Positions 34,956-46,559 are shown, counted from the stretch's first letter. The stretch: 64,000 nt of DNA from Acanthococcus lagerstroemiae (GCA_031841125.1 CM063108.1:73628344-73692343), one strand, 5' to 3'. Numbers and translations: made by a program. Notes: generated by a model not told the origin, from the letters alone.

Positions 34956-35108
34956 ATTTTCCCTCTAATTTTCCAACATTCGAAAAATTTCGTCGAATAC
35001 GCAAAAAAGTTGCGGGATAGCTTTCTGGAGCTAGAAAAGGCACCCGAACTGCAAAATCGCTGTCTTTTGTCATACCAAAAAGCTGTCAGAACTGCCAAAG
35101 ATCTGTAG
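34956..35108 (+). CDS. C-terminal coding segment or gene relic
   Basis: A 50-codon plus-strand frame ends at TAG 35106-35108 and has no ATG. It reads FVEYAKKL, DSFLELEKAPELQNRC and SYQKAVRTAKDL: an amphipathic, probably helical C-terminus with a strongly protein-like composition. An in-frame TGA lies at 34953, immediately followed by a perfect pyrimidine tract (TTTTCCCTCTAATTTTCC) but no AG before the coding-looking part. The acceptor may therefore have been lost or be non-canonical, or this may be a pseudogene. A 105-codon minus-strand frame over it is a shadow. Confidence 0.45.
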   Translation: MFPLIFQHSKNFVEYAKKLRDSFLELEKAPELQNRCLLSYQKAVRTAKDL

Positions 35109-36358
35109 CTCTGCCCAAATACAATTACCAAAGTGACTGGCTGTGATTTGACAATTCAAATTAATGCCAAATGTAGAAAAAACAGGCCCCGTCGGTCACA
35201 CGGTGCAATGGGCAACTGCCCACGACGCCACATTTTAGGGGCGACAAAATATTTTTTTTTAAAAAACACACACACACTTAAAAAGGAAATTTTGGGAAGG
35301 GAAAAAAAATGAATGAATGAATATGAAAATGTTTACATTTATTGTTTGGGTATATTTAATGGCGTAGTACGTAAAACGCCGTATCTCCAAAAGGAGAAGT
35401 TTTGAGGTAAAAGAAGAAAACATTTGAGCAATTGTACATCAGTGAACTGAAATGTTGTCAATTACGAGGCCAGTTGTAAAAACTTCAAACATCTAGAGAG
35501 AACAAGGAAGTTTGCAATGGAGAGCGTAAAATTTTTTTTCAAATGATTGAATGTCTTGAAACTGCAAAACAAAAGTGGATATAGGATAGGGCCTTTATCC
35601 ACTATAACATCCCTACAAATGATGAGGACCTCATTCGCGAATTACCGAGTACAGTGCGCTGCAGGTAGCCATTCTTGGAAACTGGATGGGAAGGTCACAA
35701 TTATGTATGTCTGTGGGGAAGGTGGTCTCTTATCAGTTTGCCATTTGGTGAATGTAAAATTTTATTAATTTTGCTGAATTAATTCAAAAATTTGCGAAGA
35801 TACAGATTTAATTATCATTATTATTATTATTATTATTATTATGATTATTTTCGTTGAACGAGACACTTACTGCCTGGTCGTTATGTTACCGACAGTGGGC
35901 ACTATTTACAAATATTTATATAGGTAATTCAGTATTTTCAATTAGATATACTAAATCCGCGATGTTGTCGAATCTGAGGCTGGGAGATAGTGTTCGGCGT
36001 GTCTATATGTTGTTGGTATTTAGGGCAGACATTTTTGAAAATAGTAAGGACACATTTCTTCCTTGAAAGGATGAGATATCACAAAACATGTCCGTAGAAC
36101 TCACAGATGCTTTTCAAGAGGCTGGTCCTTATCAATCCTTCATCCACGAACAAAGCGAGCTCGCGAAAGTGTTGTAGCGTCTTGCGTTCTTAGTTGTAGT
36201 AATCCATTCGTATTATTAGTTCAACGGAAGTAGTGAAATTGTTGCCTTCAGAGAACATATACATGAATTGCAGAATAAAATAAATGAAGCCGAGAAAATT
36301 TGTGAACCAGTTATGTGAAACCAATAACATAACACTGGTCCAAGATACAATTTGATTT
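35109..36358. other. No gene; small repeats
   Basis: GGGCAACTGCCC at about 35210 resembles GGGCAGCTGCCC at about 56708 and marks a fragment of another repeat. An (ATT)n tract lies at 35815-35852. The short frames 35547-35768 and 35854-36066 have no features. Confidence 0.4.
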
Positions 36359-36607
36359 GGACACTATTCAGCAAAAGGGAACCAAGTAGTAAAATCTGTT
36401 TTTTTAAGTACATGTGATTCGAAGTCTAAGAGCCATGTAGAAACTATATGACATAGCGTTTACTGATAAGCCTTTTCAACGTGAGTACACATTTTTGAAT
36501 CGGGGGCCCAATTTTTAAAAATTCTACTTTTTACGCTCTTTCCAACGATACTAATAACTCATTTTGCTTACAAATGTTGGTTGGTTTCCTTTTGCTGAAT
36601 AGCGTCC
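36359..36607 (+). mobile_element. MITE-1 family, full copy
   Basis: It starts GGACACTATTCAGCAAAAGG and ends CCTTTTGCTGAATAGCGTCC, with the family interior. Here the flanks are themselves inverted (CAATTTGATTT before, AAATCAAATTG after), so the pairing extends about 12 bp beyond the usual ends. Confidence 0.85.
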
Positions 36608-37828
36608 AAATCAAATTGTAAAAATTAAAGTTGACATTTTCTGATGTTTTGCAGGATAACAGAAAAATATCAGCGTATATAGGGTAACAGTTAATGTTTC
36701 AGTTCAGGGAACTATGTGAAGCTTCAGGAGTTCGTAACGTGAGTTCCAGTGAACGGGACAAGAAAGTCGGATGTCGAAAGCAGGATTTTATTAACACTAA
36801 TGAAATTGAAACTAAACGTATCTTTGAAAAGGCTGTCATCATTTTTTAATATTTCTGAACCTACTGCTGTCAATATTTCATGAGATTACTGACATCCTTT
36901 GTACAGTGCTTAAAGATTTCATAATACGGTTTCCAAAAAATCAAATTCAAAAGAATATGCCCCTTTATTTCCCTATGTTTCAGGATACACTAGTAATGCT
37001 GGATTGTGCAGAAACACCAGTTATGTAAAATACCTGTTTAAATTGTAATGTTAGAACGTATTCCTATTATAAGGGAACCCACGCAGTGAAATTCATGTTG
37101 GGAGCTGCGTCTTTCCGAAACTACCTTCATGAGCAAAATGTTTTGCGGAGAAGCGTTCGACAAATTCACAGACAAAGATTCCAAGATTCTGGAGAAACGT
37201 AATCCTAGGGAAGGTGTCGTGTTGGACAAAGGCTCGGCAATTGAAGACGAGCACTCAGCTGGGCGAACATTTCAGCAGAAGTTTTCTTGTCACTCTGCTT
37301 CATAATTACATTGAAAATGTGACTTGCTTTTATAAGATGCACGGCTAAAATGAAGGGTCACTGGTATTCTTGACCGACCAAGTTAAATATATTGTCCGCA
37401 TCGATAGACACATTCATTTTGGATGACCAATACATAAATAAAAAATTCAAAAATCTGCTTAAAATTAAAAGATTAAATGTGACCTGCAGGAAGAAAGGGA
37501 CTTGTGCGCAAATATTATTTTGACTAATTTTTGCCCGCTCTTTCGCGTGGTGTTGTCGAAGGAATTCTAAAAAATTTTTTCAAGCTGTTGTAAGTCTTCA
37601 AAGTTGCGTGTCTGCATATCGTGAAAACGTTATCAATTTTGTTTATCCGCTCTCCTGTAAAATTTACATGTTTGTGCTCAGGTCTCTTTCTTCCTGGCAG
37701 GTCACAAATCCAGTCTTATCACGTTGATAACGAGATCACCTTGTCGTCCAGAGATTGCAGCACTCCTACAGGGCATGTAATTCGCGAATACCAGAATACG
37801 ACATACCGACAGACCTTATAGATAATAT
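36608..37828. other. Possible coding relics, not assigned
   Basis: Around 37060-37160 a plus frame reads KFMLGAASFRNYLHEQ then NVLRRSVRQIHRQ, which is protein-like and could be a piece of a transposase. It breaks soon afterwards. I cannot name a family. Confidence 0.25.
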
Positions 37829-37972
37829 GGACGCTGTTAAGCGTAACAGAAGTAACAGAACTAACCAACAAAATATGTTTTTTGAGAACACGTGATTTGA
37901 AGTTTAAGAGCCATGTAGAAACTATGTAACATAGCGTTTATTGATAGGCTTTTTTCAACGTGAGTACACATT
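37829..37972 (+). mobile_element. MITE-1 family, left half
   Basis: It begins GGACGCTGTTAAGCGTAAC and follows the family through CACGTGATTTGAAG to GTGAGTACACATT, then departs from it. Confidence 0.75.
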
Positions 37973-38009
37973 GAAGAGAGCTCAGTCATCAGTAAGCGCT
38001 ATGTCATAT

Positions 38010-38213
38010 GGACACTGTTAAGCTAAACAGAACGAAGCGACAATTATTAGTAGGTATTGCTGGAAAGAGCGTGAAAAGTAGAATTTTTCAAAATTCGGCC
38101 TCGATACAAAAATATGTACCATATAGTTTCTATATTATGGCTCTTGAACTTCGGATCACCTGTTTTCGAAAAACAGATTTCGTCGCTTGGTTCTGTTTTG
38201 CTTGACAGCGTCC
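38010..38213 (-). mobile_element. MITE-1 family, shortened copy
   Basis: GGACACTGTTAAGCTAAAC opens it and GACAGCGTCC closes it; the interior is the family sequence in inverted orientation. ATAT lies on both sides (palindromic, so it could be a target duplication or an extended terminus). Confidence 0.75.
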
Positions 38214-38329
38214 ATATAGCCTGAGCTTAGCGATGAAAATTATGTAGTTTACATCGTTATCAGCAGAGACTGGATTTTTCGACATTTGTCAACTTTTTTG
38301 CTGAAGGGGCGGAAGGGAAATTTTCAAAT

Positions 38330-40125
38330 ATGAGCACCAATCAATGTGAAGGGGCACAGAAAGAATTTTATTTTGCTGAAAATTGCCGGAAAAGAGCAGA
38401 AAGTATGAGAAATGCAGAAGTTGCATACTTGCTTCCTCTGAAAGAATAAATTCGAATGCTGACACAAGCTTCTGTACCTATTTCAAGTCCTATTTTAATA
38501 TAAATGAATCATTAATTCGAAATAAGTTGATTCATCACTTATCTACCAACAAGTCGTAGAAATTGAAAATGTTCGAGCTAAGGTAGCTAGGATTCCTGAA
38601 GCTAAAGAATTCATTCTGAAAGAAAAATACCTATGATTCCGTCTTTTCTAAAGACATAGGATTTGGGCAATTAAAGCAATTAGCGAAACAGTTATTCGGT
38701 CATGGCAGATTTATTCAAAAACATTAAATGCTATGTTTTGTTTTTGTTGCAAATTATTCAATAGAATCTTCTCTTCAGTGTGTACTACTCAATCAAGAAA
38801 TTCAACAATGGCAAACAGTTTTGGAGAATTCAACAGCTATTATCATCTTCCTTGAGAGGAGCAGTGCCTCGCATTTAGAGAATCTTCCACTACTCTCTTA
38901 AAAAATAAAAAATAAAAAAAACGGTAATTTTGTGGAATAAATGGAATTGTTTTCCAATTTCGATACTGTGATGAGGGAACATATTCGTTGTATCCGACAT
39001 GAAGAAACGAGAATACGCCATTTGAGCCCGGAAATTCAAAATCAATTAATAGAAAATACAGCAGAAGGGACCAAAAAAGAAATTTTAAAATAATTGCATG
39101 AGGCCAAGTACTACTCCATTACAGTTGAATGTATACGAGATATACAAGTAAAACTGAGCAAATGACTTTAATTTTGCGTTTCGTTAAACTTGGGAAAAAA
39201 ACGTCAGAATATGCGAGTATTTTTTTGAATTTTTTCATGTATATGAGACAGCCGGAAAAACTCTAAAAGATGTCATTCTGGATAAGTCAGAGAAGAAAGA
39301 AATTCCACTCAGCAATACGAGAGGCCAGAGCTACGACAGTCGCTTTAATATGAAAGGGAAAAAAAACAGGGGTTCAAAACCGAATTTTGGATTTAAATTA
39401 CCGCCCCCTCTTCAGTGCTTGTAACACAGAAAATAAATTTACGTGTAAACGATGCTGTTAGACCTTCTACATACGCTGTTTCAAATTTTGATTTCATTTT
39501 GAAGCAATAACTTTTTGAGCGAGTCAACTCAACGTTGGGATAGACTGAAGACAAATTTAGAAGGTGAAGGATAAAGCCCCTAGGTGAAATGCACTAGGAA
39601 GCTAGAATTGATGCGATACGACCTTTCAAATATTCTATGGAAGCAATTTACGACACTTTATTTAAAATACGTGAAGACTTGGAATTGCCAACAATGATGC
39701 TTGCTATTACTGTTTCTTCACTATGTAGTATAATGAACCAGATCAATAGTGTTAATAAAGTCTTACAAAACATTTGATACAGATATTTCTGATGCTGTAA
39801 GCCCTTACATGCTGCATTGAATTATTTGAGATCACCCGGAACTACACCAGTACAAGTATCCTCTAAAATATTAACCTCACTCATAATACAAGAATTGTTC
39901 TCCGGATCCTGTTAACTTTGCCTGTATACAACTGCTGCTACAGGCGAAAAAAGTTTTTCAAAATTGAAAATGATGGAAAATTATTTAAGGTCAACAATGT
40001 TTCAGATGAGGTTAACAGGGTTGGCAACTATGTCAACTGAAAGTTCGCTTATGAAGCACTAGGATTTTAAAATTACATCAAGACGTTTCGCAGAAATGAA
40101 AGCACGAAAAGTTGACTTTTTGTAA
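38330..40125 (+). pseudogene. hAT transposase pseudogene, ZMYM1-like
   Basis: The relic starts with ATG at 38330 (MSTNQCEGAQKEFYF). A Cys-poor remnant of the N-terminal zinc-finger-like region reads LCFVFVANYSIE at about 38725. The middle carries EIQNQLIENTAEGTKKEIL and EAKYYSITVEC. A further block reads RGQSYDSRFNMKGK, the ZMYM1-type RGQxYDxxxNMKGK motif. The C-terminal dimerisation block reads GEKSFSKLKMMENYLRST then MFQMRLTGLATMS, ending KARKVDFL and TAA at 40123-40125. More than six stops or frameshifts break it, so it cannot be functional. It cannot be linked with certainty to any of the short hAT elements in the window. Confidence 0.85.
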
Positions 40126-40385
40126 CAGTTAATTTTAAATCAAACATTAACTTTTTTATTCTATTTCTGTCAACTTTTAAATTTTTTTAACCTTTAATGA
40201 TTCTGATTTAATGTGTATGGGTGAATCTCTGAATAACCTGAAAATTCAGTTTCCAAATTTTAAAATTTGGAACATCATTGAACAAAATTTTTTTCCTGCG
40301 GATCATATAGTATACCTGCAAGTAAGTACATGTATGGGGTAAGTCCCACAAGAAACGCCACATAGGGGGTAGAAGGGGGCTTTTT

Positions 40386-40532
40386 GTATACTACGATGGA
40401 ATTCCATCGTAGTATTCTCTATTCCTTTGATACTATACGATGGAATTCCATTGTAGTATTCTCTATTTTTTTGATACTACAATGGAATTGCTTAATATTA
40501 CGATAGAATTGCTTGATATCACAATGGAATTT
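40386..40532. repeat. Palindromic 21/42-bp tandem repeat of TACTACGATGGAA
   Basis: 40389-40414 is a perfect 26-bp palindrome made of TACTACGATGGAA and its reverse complement. An imperfect second palindrome lies at 40431-40458, 42 bp on. Then come single 21-bp units near 40475, 40496 and 40517 (TACTACAATGGAATTGCTTAA and variants). The array thus mixes direct and inverted 21-bp monomers. Confidence 0.85.
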
Positions 40533-40940
40533 GAGGAACATACAACCAGATGTATTCCAATAGCGAGGACGACAACTGAAGAAACGAGAAGAATATTCAT
40601 CTGAATGGCAAGGAGTACAATTCAAGACATAAGAAAGAAGCACTTCAACATTGTCGGATTGAATGCATCAGTGTCTGCCTCTGAATATTTTTTCTCGACA
40701 AGGGAATATGAGCGCATTCTCCTTCGCATTCGAAGCAACTCAATTTGTTGAAACGGAGGATGCCACATTCTTGTGCGTTCCATATGTGACCTGGTGTACG
40801 GACATCGTTCCATCAAAGAGAAAAAAAAGGTTATCTAGGATGAGTATTGACAGGTCATGAAGATGTGAAACAACGAGCTGAAGAGAAATCATCACCATTC
40901 AGCTGTCTCTTCTGGATAATATGGCAAAAGAAACGATAAA

Positions 40941-41578
40941 TTCCATTGTAATATCTTCTTTTCCATCGTAGTATTCTTCAAAATTATACTTCGATACTAC
41001 GATGGAAAGAAAAAATGTATACCACGATAGAAAATTTGAACATCTTTCTTAATTCAACAGAGTAACACTGGCCAGCATGCAGTAATGAAGCACAAAATGA
41101 TGATAGGCAGTGTTCCCTTGTATGAAAAAGTCAAAATCGTTTTTCTCAGACTAGAACTTCATGGCGTATAATCGTATACTACGATGGAATAGAAAACAAA
41201 TAGAACGGGATTTTTGGACAGAAATTTGGCAAAAAGTCTGCAATAAGTTCAAAAATAGACAAATTTTCAGGATTAGATTGCTGTACTTCTGTGTTAAATA
41301 AAAAGATTCAGTACTTTTTCCCATCAGTAAATCTAAACTAGTCCCATATTAAGATGATTCAAATTTGTATACTACGATGGAAAAAAACTAATTTCATGAC
41401 TTCTTCCTCCCTTGTAGATGTACGTCTCAGTTCAAAAATTTTTTTCTCCGCTCTTAACTTATATTCTATTACCTCTTTTCTCGTGAACCTTATAAATTTT
41501 GATTGTTTCTTGATAATAATGGACCTACGGTCAACTACAGTCGAAAATCGAAGTTGGTTACAGTATACTACGATGGAA
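40941..41578. repeat. Dispersed copies of the same motif, 180-200 bp apart
   Basis: TACTACGATGGAA recurs exactly at 40995-41007, 41177-41189, 41370-41382 and 41566-41578, and inverted at 40961-40973. Near copies lie at 40941 and 41020. The longer word GTATACTACGATGGAA is identical at 40386, 41174, 41367 and 41563. Sequences between copies do not look alike. Confidence 0.8.
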
Positions 41579-43049
41579 CTTTTACTCTATTTGAGTACCT
41601 TCCTCAGTTCTAGTGCGATGGGAATGACTGAGAGATTGTTGTCGGTAATAAGAGGCTCTCGCTATTGATTAAAGTAGATGAACGAAAAAATTAAGGTAGA
41701 CTAGTGTAAAACAATGACTCTGGTATTTATATTTTTTGCCTGTCAGTGTTGGTTTTTTAACTCGTTTTATTTTCTGTTCATGCGCACTCATCAGACCTGT
41801 CTATAAAACATAAAACAAAATAATTCAGATTCACAAACGGTGACGCAAACGAACCCAAATTCCGATCATTTTGAAACGGAGAGGCATTAAAATCATCGAA
41901 ATGCGATCTGCCTCTAGAACTGGCAGAAGTTATGAAGGTTTTTAGCACTTAGTACGGCTGATGGCTCTACGTAGTTCGTAAATTTTATTGTAAAAACAAA
42001 GTACGTTCGCCGGTTCAACAAGTCCTCCAGAAAAGTAGTTCTCCTCATTGTCTCTCCCGAAAACATTACAAAAATATGAATATTGTTAAAAATCAGCCAT
42101 GCAAAATGAAAGAACAAATATCGATTTAATTTTTGACGTGACTCGTACACGTGCCCGTAGTTATATTTGAAATGCTGCTAGCGAAGACATAAAGTACATT
42201 CCCAACTGTAGGACCCTGCATCAATCAGAGCCACAGGAAGGTCATCGAAGAGAGAGTGGTCTTTTAAAGTTAAGGAGGAATAAAATCATGCAAGGATAGC
42301 GAAATGGGCGAGTGTCCAAGCCCCGCACCTAATTAATGTAAGACTCATTTTTGACATTTCAATTCTAAATACGCCTCCCCTTGATGAACTCACGCGATTG
42401 CTACATCGGGACTCCGCGAAAGTCAATCTAGCAGTATTCACAAATCGAAATGCAGTCTCAAGAAATAAGAACGAATCTTATCAAAGTTATCAGTTCAACA
42501 GTCTCAACGAGTACAACAAAGTCGTAAAGTCTTAACACAATCCGTGGCAATGACGAAATTAGAGGGTGCCTCGGGGGGAGGGGGCTCAATCATCCCAATA
42601 CTTCCTCTAGCCCTTCCTGAGAATTCCAGTTCCTCACTAAATTTTCCCTCTTCTGGAAAAGTGAGTAAACAAATGCCAGAATTTCAGGCTGAAGTCCCCC
42701 TTTCCTAAAATGTCGCACTTCGCACTATCTCCCCCTCTGATCGAAAGAAGTTTTCACTCAGTCTTAATAAGACTTGGAAGACCTTCACAGTCTTAAGAAG
42801 ATTATAATATCACTGTTAGTCTTATTTGTAATGTAGTAATTAATATTATTTTATTTGTTCCAGAAAACTCTGTCCTGTGATATCCATAATGATGAGTGTT
42901 TCGTTTTAGGAATGAATAATTTATTTCAATAACAATGCTAGTCTCTTAAGTACTATAATTTTGTCCCATTTTTTGTACTCGCCATGAAATGCTACGACTG
43001 CATTTCCATGGTGGTGGCGAGGGGCGAAACGTTTTCCAAAAACTGCCAA
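41579..43049. other. No gene recognised
   Basis: Mostly AT-rich. 42440-42540 and 42750-42800 contain short AAGTCTTAA and CAGTCTTAAGAAG repeats of the degenerate-array type. Frame 41354-41668 overlaps the motif array and has no features. Confidence 0.35.
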
Positions 43050-43330
43050 ACGAGCGCTAAATTGCTGTCAAAAGTGAAACAAATAAGGGTCAATGTAGTG
43101 CCACAAATCTACCAAAATGCTACCAAACGTAAAACAAATAAATGCCGAAATAATGTCATTACAGACATATTATACAAACAACTAACAAAATTCAATCAAA
43201 TTATCAACATATTTCGCACAATCAACCAAATGGATGTCATAAATTTACCCAAATAGACAAAACTAAGTCAAATTGTTATCAAAAATGTCTAACAAACGCC
43301 TGCCAAATGGCAGTCAACCAGCCTAACGTT
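43050..43330 (+). repeat. Degenerate CAAATGCYAMCAAA-type repeat
   Basis: Irregular repeats of AAACAAATAAGGGTCAATGT, ACCAAAATGCTACCAAACG and ACAAACGCCTGCCAAATGG give low-complexity Asn/Lys-rich frames. It leads into the next tandem repeat. Confidence 0.55.
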
Positions 43331-43394
43331 GAACAAAAAGCAGTCAAATATTTGTCAATTAATTTGATAGATTTTAATAGTTGTCTGCCTTCTC

Positions 43395-43695
43395 GATGCG
43401 CAATCAGTTACCCTTTAGTTCTCAGCGGAAGAATTACCCATTTACAACCCATGGTTACCCTCAGATTACCCAGAAACCCATCAGTTACCCTCGGTTCCCT
43501 TTAGTTACCCTGGTAATTATGGCGGGAATTTGCGCATCCCGATACGTAATCAGTTACCCTCTAGTTACCGGTGGAAAAGTTACTCACTTGTAACACTCGG
43601 TTACCCTCAGATTACCCAGAAATCCATCAGTTACCCTTGGTTCCTCTTTAGTTACACGGGTAACTGGCGTAATTTTGCGCATCGAATTTTAGTAT
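43395..43695 (+). repeat. 147-bp tandem repeat, 2 copies, GTTACCC-rich
   Basis: ATCAGTTACCCT occurs at 43403 and 43550, and TCAGATTACCCAGAAA at 43461 and 43608; both pairs are exactly 147 bp apart. A GCGCATC word closes each unit. Within a unit GTTACC is itself repeated about every 15-40 bp. Confidence 0.85.
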
Positions 43696-44039
43696 TATTT
43701 TGTCACATTTTAGGTAAAATTGTTACTGCGTTCTAACTGGCTGAGCCGACTGCCAGATATGACAAATTTGGTCCATTTTGACAATCGGTCAAATAACTGT
43801 TAGTCTGCAGATAATGGCATTCAGGTGTGAGAAACAGAGGCCGTAGACGAATTGTGGCCTCGAGGTCAACAATAACGGACTTCTGTGGACATATTTATAC
43901 GCAACAGAAGCAGGAGGTGTTTTTTTGTTTAGACAGACAGGGAAAAGATGAAGATGAAGGACATTTATTCTTTCTTCTTTCTTTGATTGATGCAAGACCT
44001 ATATCTGACGATAAGTGAAAGCAGTAATTAAGAAGCTGA

Positions 44040-44545
44040 CATTTTGACAATGTTGTTCGCAATAATAAACAAAAGTCGAGTTCGTAGATAGGCCTAATCG
44101 GACCATTTGTGGGAAACCGGGGGATAAAATGTGTATTCTGGAGGGAAATTGCGTTGTTCAATGCTCTGGACATCTATAATTGACCAAGTTAGCTAAATTT
44201 TTACAAAGAATCTTCAGAACCCTAATGTGGTTCCCGTTTGAAGATAAGCCCCATCGACTAGTTAGGTCAGACATCTGGGGTGCTTGAAGTGTGTGAAGTC
44301 GAGTTTCTTTACAAAATTCTATTTCGAACACTGTAAGTCCTATCGAACTTTCGATGACAAACAGTATTATTTTTTGTAAATCAACAAATTTGGTGATAAC
44401 CATTTTTTCTGTAGGATCAACGGTTGATGAAACTTTTGACATGTATGAGAAGTCGTTTGGCCCACCTAACATTTGTTCAATGAAATATTACAATATAAAT
44501 CGCGATATTCTGCGCAGATATGTTCCTTTCTCATGTTTATGTTAA
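44040..44545 (-). repeat. Interspersed repeat family B, copy 1
   Basis: It matches 47095-47830 over about 480 bp of diverged sequence. Shared words are GTAGATAGGCCTAATCGGAC / GTAGACGGGCTTAATAGGAC, CAGAACCCTAATGTG / CAACCCTAATGTG and CCTAACATTTGTTCA / CTTAATATTTGTTCA. A 104-codon minus-strand frame (44158-44472; for example LTSRWGLSSNGNHIRVLKIL) looks protein-like but is not kept open in the other copy. The repeat may carry a decayed gene. Confidence 0.65.
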
Positions 44546-46137
44546 GCAATGTCAATTTCTCTTTAGTTAGGCTCACACTGAGAAAGGGGGTGCCATTATC
44601 ATACAATTAAACTAACTAATCTTGTTTTAAGTTTATCAAATACACAGGTGCTATATGTACAGCGAGCATTGACTGAATTAACTAGATATCATTGTGGCCT
44701 AATACATAGTTATAGAGATAGTCGACTGTATCAAATAATACGAATGTCGTCGGTTACAACTCCGGAACAACAATTTTTTCCTTTTCGTTTACATTTTCTT
44801 TACTTTCTGAAGAACATTATTCTTACCCGATTAATCAGTCCTGTTTTATTTAGTTATATACTTTGAGACAGTCAAACATTCAGTTCTCCTTCGCTCTACC
44901 ATGGAAGTATAGAAGTTGAGAGCAAAAGTTCAAGTCTTGAAAAAAATAAAATAATCGAGTCTTAATGCGACATGAAGAAAAATGAGGAGTCTCCAACGGT
45001 TTTAATCACTTTATCCACTAAGAATCTGGTCTCTCTCTACTCCCTTTTCCATGAAAACCTCCAGGATTTAAGACGTATAAATAAACAGAGACACACAGAC
45101 AGAAAAAAATACAGGCAGTGCAAAAGCCAGCTAATCAAAGAGAAAGACAGGGAAAGACATTCAAAAAGAAACTGAAAGTTCGACAGATCGTTGGGAAGAC
45201 AAAGTAGCAAGACTTGAAGCCCGAAAAGACAAAAGAGAATCGACTTTTAGGTTTAGGCCGTTGGGCCACGATGCCTCTTAGCCCCTAGCGAGTGTGAACT
45301 CTGCAACCAATCTTAACAAATCTTAGTGAGTCTTAACCTAGCTTGTGAGGTCTAATGACCTCAAATCAGACATCGGCAAAGACATAGCGACACGAATGAC
45401 ACTGAGAGGGCATGCCAGCCAATTTTTCCCTCTGAAGTTCATGCGTGAAATAATTTTGAGCGCCCCCTCCACTTATACGCTAACCCGCTTATATCGTCCT
45501 GTCTTTTATTCTCAAATGCACCGGCTTATCGGTTTTCGACTGCCATCAGCTTAATCAGTTCACTTATCACGATATCACGAAAACAGACTTTGTTCAATTT
45601 TCAAGTTCACTGATTCTACAAATCAATGAGAACGAGTAGTCGAAGGTTATTACTAATTGAAATTCTCGTTTAATTTGTCAAGTCTAATGAACCATTTTAT
45701 TGCATCAAAAATTCCTAATACAATTGCAATCAACTCGAGCATATAGTTACTTATTTATTACCATGAAGTAGTCGATACGACCACGCCCTCGAAAGTTTAA
45801 TGTTTCGAACATAGTGATTCAGAATGGCCCCAACTCCCAAGTACTGGCCTCTTAAAGAAGCTGTGCAATGATGCAGTACGAACCCTAACCTTCATTGCTT
45901 TTTAAATAACGTTTGTCTCGAATTTATTTTTGTCAATGGAGGGTATAATTACGCGACTCGCCTTGCGTGTTCTGTTTAATTAGAAGTTGTAGATCATACG
46001 AAGTTGTGTGGGTTTCGGACTAAATAATAAATTCTGATGAAATTTCACGGTGATGACCTGCTGACCTTTTTCTACGAAGCCCCGTGGATTTCAACCTATC
46101 ATTTTTTTTAGTTATTAGGATGCTAAAATTGTTAGGA
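44546..46137. other. No gene recognised
   Basis: Short open frames only (44648-44866, 44972-45175 and 45345-45554, plus). 45290-45350 has a few degenerate AATCTTAACAAATCTTAGTG units. It may contain the 3' UTR of the minus-strand exon that follows. Confidence 0.35.
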
Positions 46138-46338
46138 TTAGTATGCTCCCGAGTAGCCACCACCGCCTGATATTTGAATGAAGTCGACAATAAGATGACC
46201 TGAAAACAAAGTTATCGTTAAAAACTTGGCAAGAACTCTGAGAAGAACTTCGAGTACAACTGCTAACCCAACTGTGGTCATTAACCCCAACCCAAGTTTT
46301 CTTTTTCGTGGGATCGATTCCGTCGGAGCACTGGAGCA
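46138..46338 (-). CDS. Terminal coding exon: dibasic motif, hydrophobic stretch, Gly-rich tail
   Basis: On the minus strand a 66-codon frame runs from just after an in-frame TAG at 46339-46341 to TAA at 46138-46140. It reads APTESIPRKRKLGLGL, MTTVGLAVVLEVLLRVLAKF and ends ISGGGGYSGAY. A dibasic RKRK site, then about 35 mostly hydrophobic residues, then a Gly/Tyr tail, recalls small secreted or membrane-associated insect proteins such as the DUF1676/Osiris type. The AQxLAY signature of Osiris is absent, so no family name is given. AG sequences that could be acceptors lie at 46339 and 46331. Alternatively the internal ATG begins a 46-residue protein. Another frame over the same DNA is a shadow. 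Confidence 0.5.
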   Translation of the reverse strand, partial: CSSAPTESIPRKRKLGLGLMTTVGLAVVLEVLLRVLAKFLTITLFSGHLIVDFIQISGGGGYSGAY

Positions 46339-46454
46339 CTAAGCATTACCTACGTCAGAGGATGGCCCGTGTCCGAGAAAAATGCGTAGGCCTACACTAT
46401 CAATGTTCGTTTGTGCCAGAACGAGCGAATCGGTCGCTTAATGACACGTATAAT

Positions 46455-46470
46455 TCAATTTAAATAGCGT
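46455..46470 (-). promoter_or_regulatory. Possible TATA-like site
   Basis: On the minus strand CTATTTAAATTG lies about 120 bp upstream of the terminal exon's open frame. It would serve a short transcript if the exon is a single-exon gene. The evidence is the motif alone. Confidence 0.15.
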
Positions 46471-46559
46471 CAATCCAAATATGGAGAGGCGGTGGTGTCG
46501 GCGTCCGAAGCGATGGAAAGCAGCGGCGAGCAAGGCGGGTAAAATGCGAAGTCTTCGGT

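Noticed and set aside
34814..35131. 105-codon minus-strand frame
   Set aside because: Overlaps the much more protein-like plus-strand C-terminal segment.
43307..43736. Three overlapping frames rich in SYP/ITQK
   Set aside because: Translations of the GTTACCC tandem repeat, not a gene.
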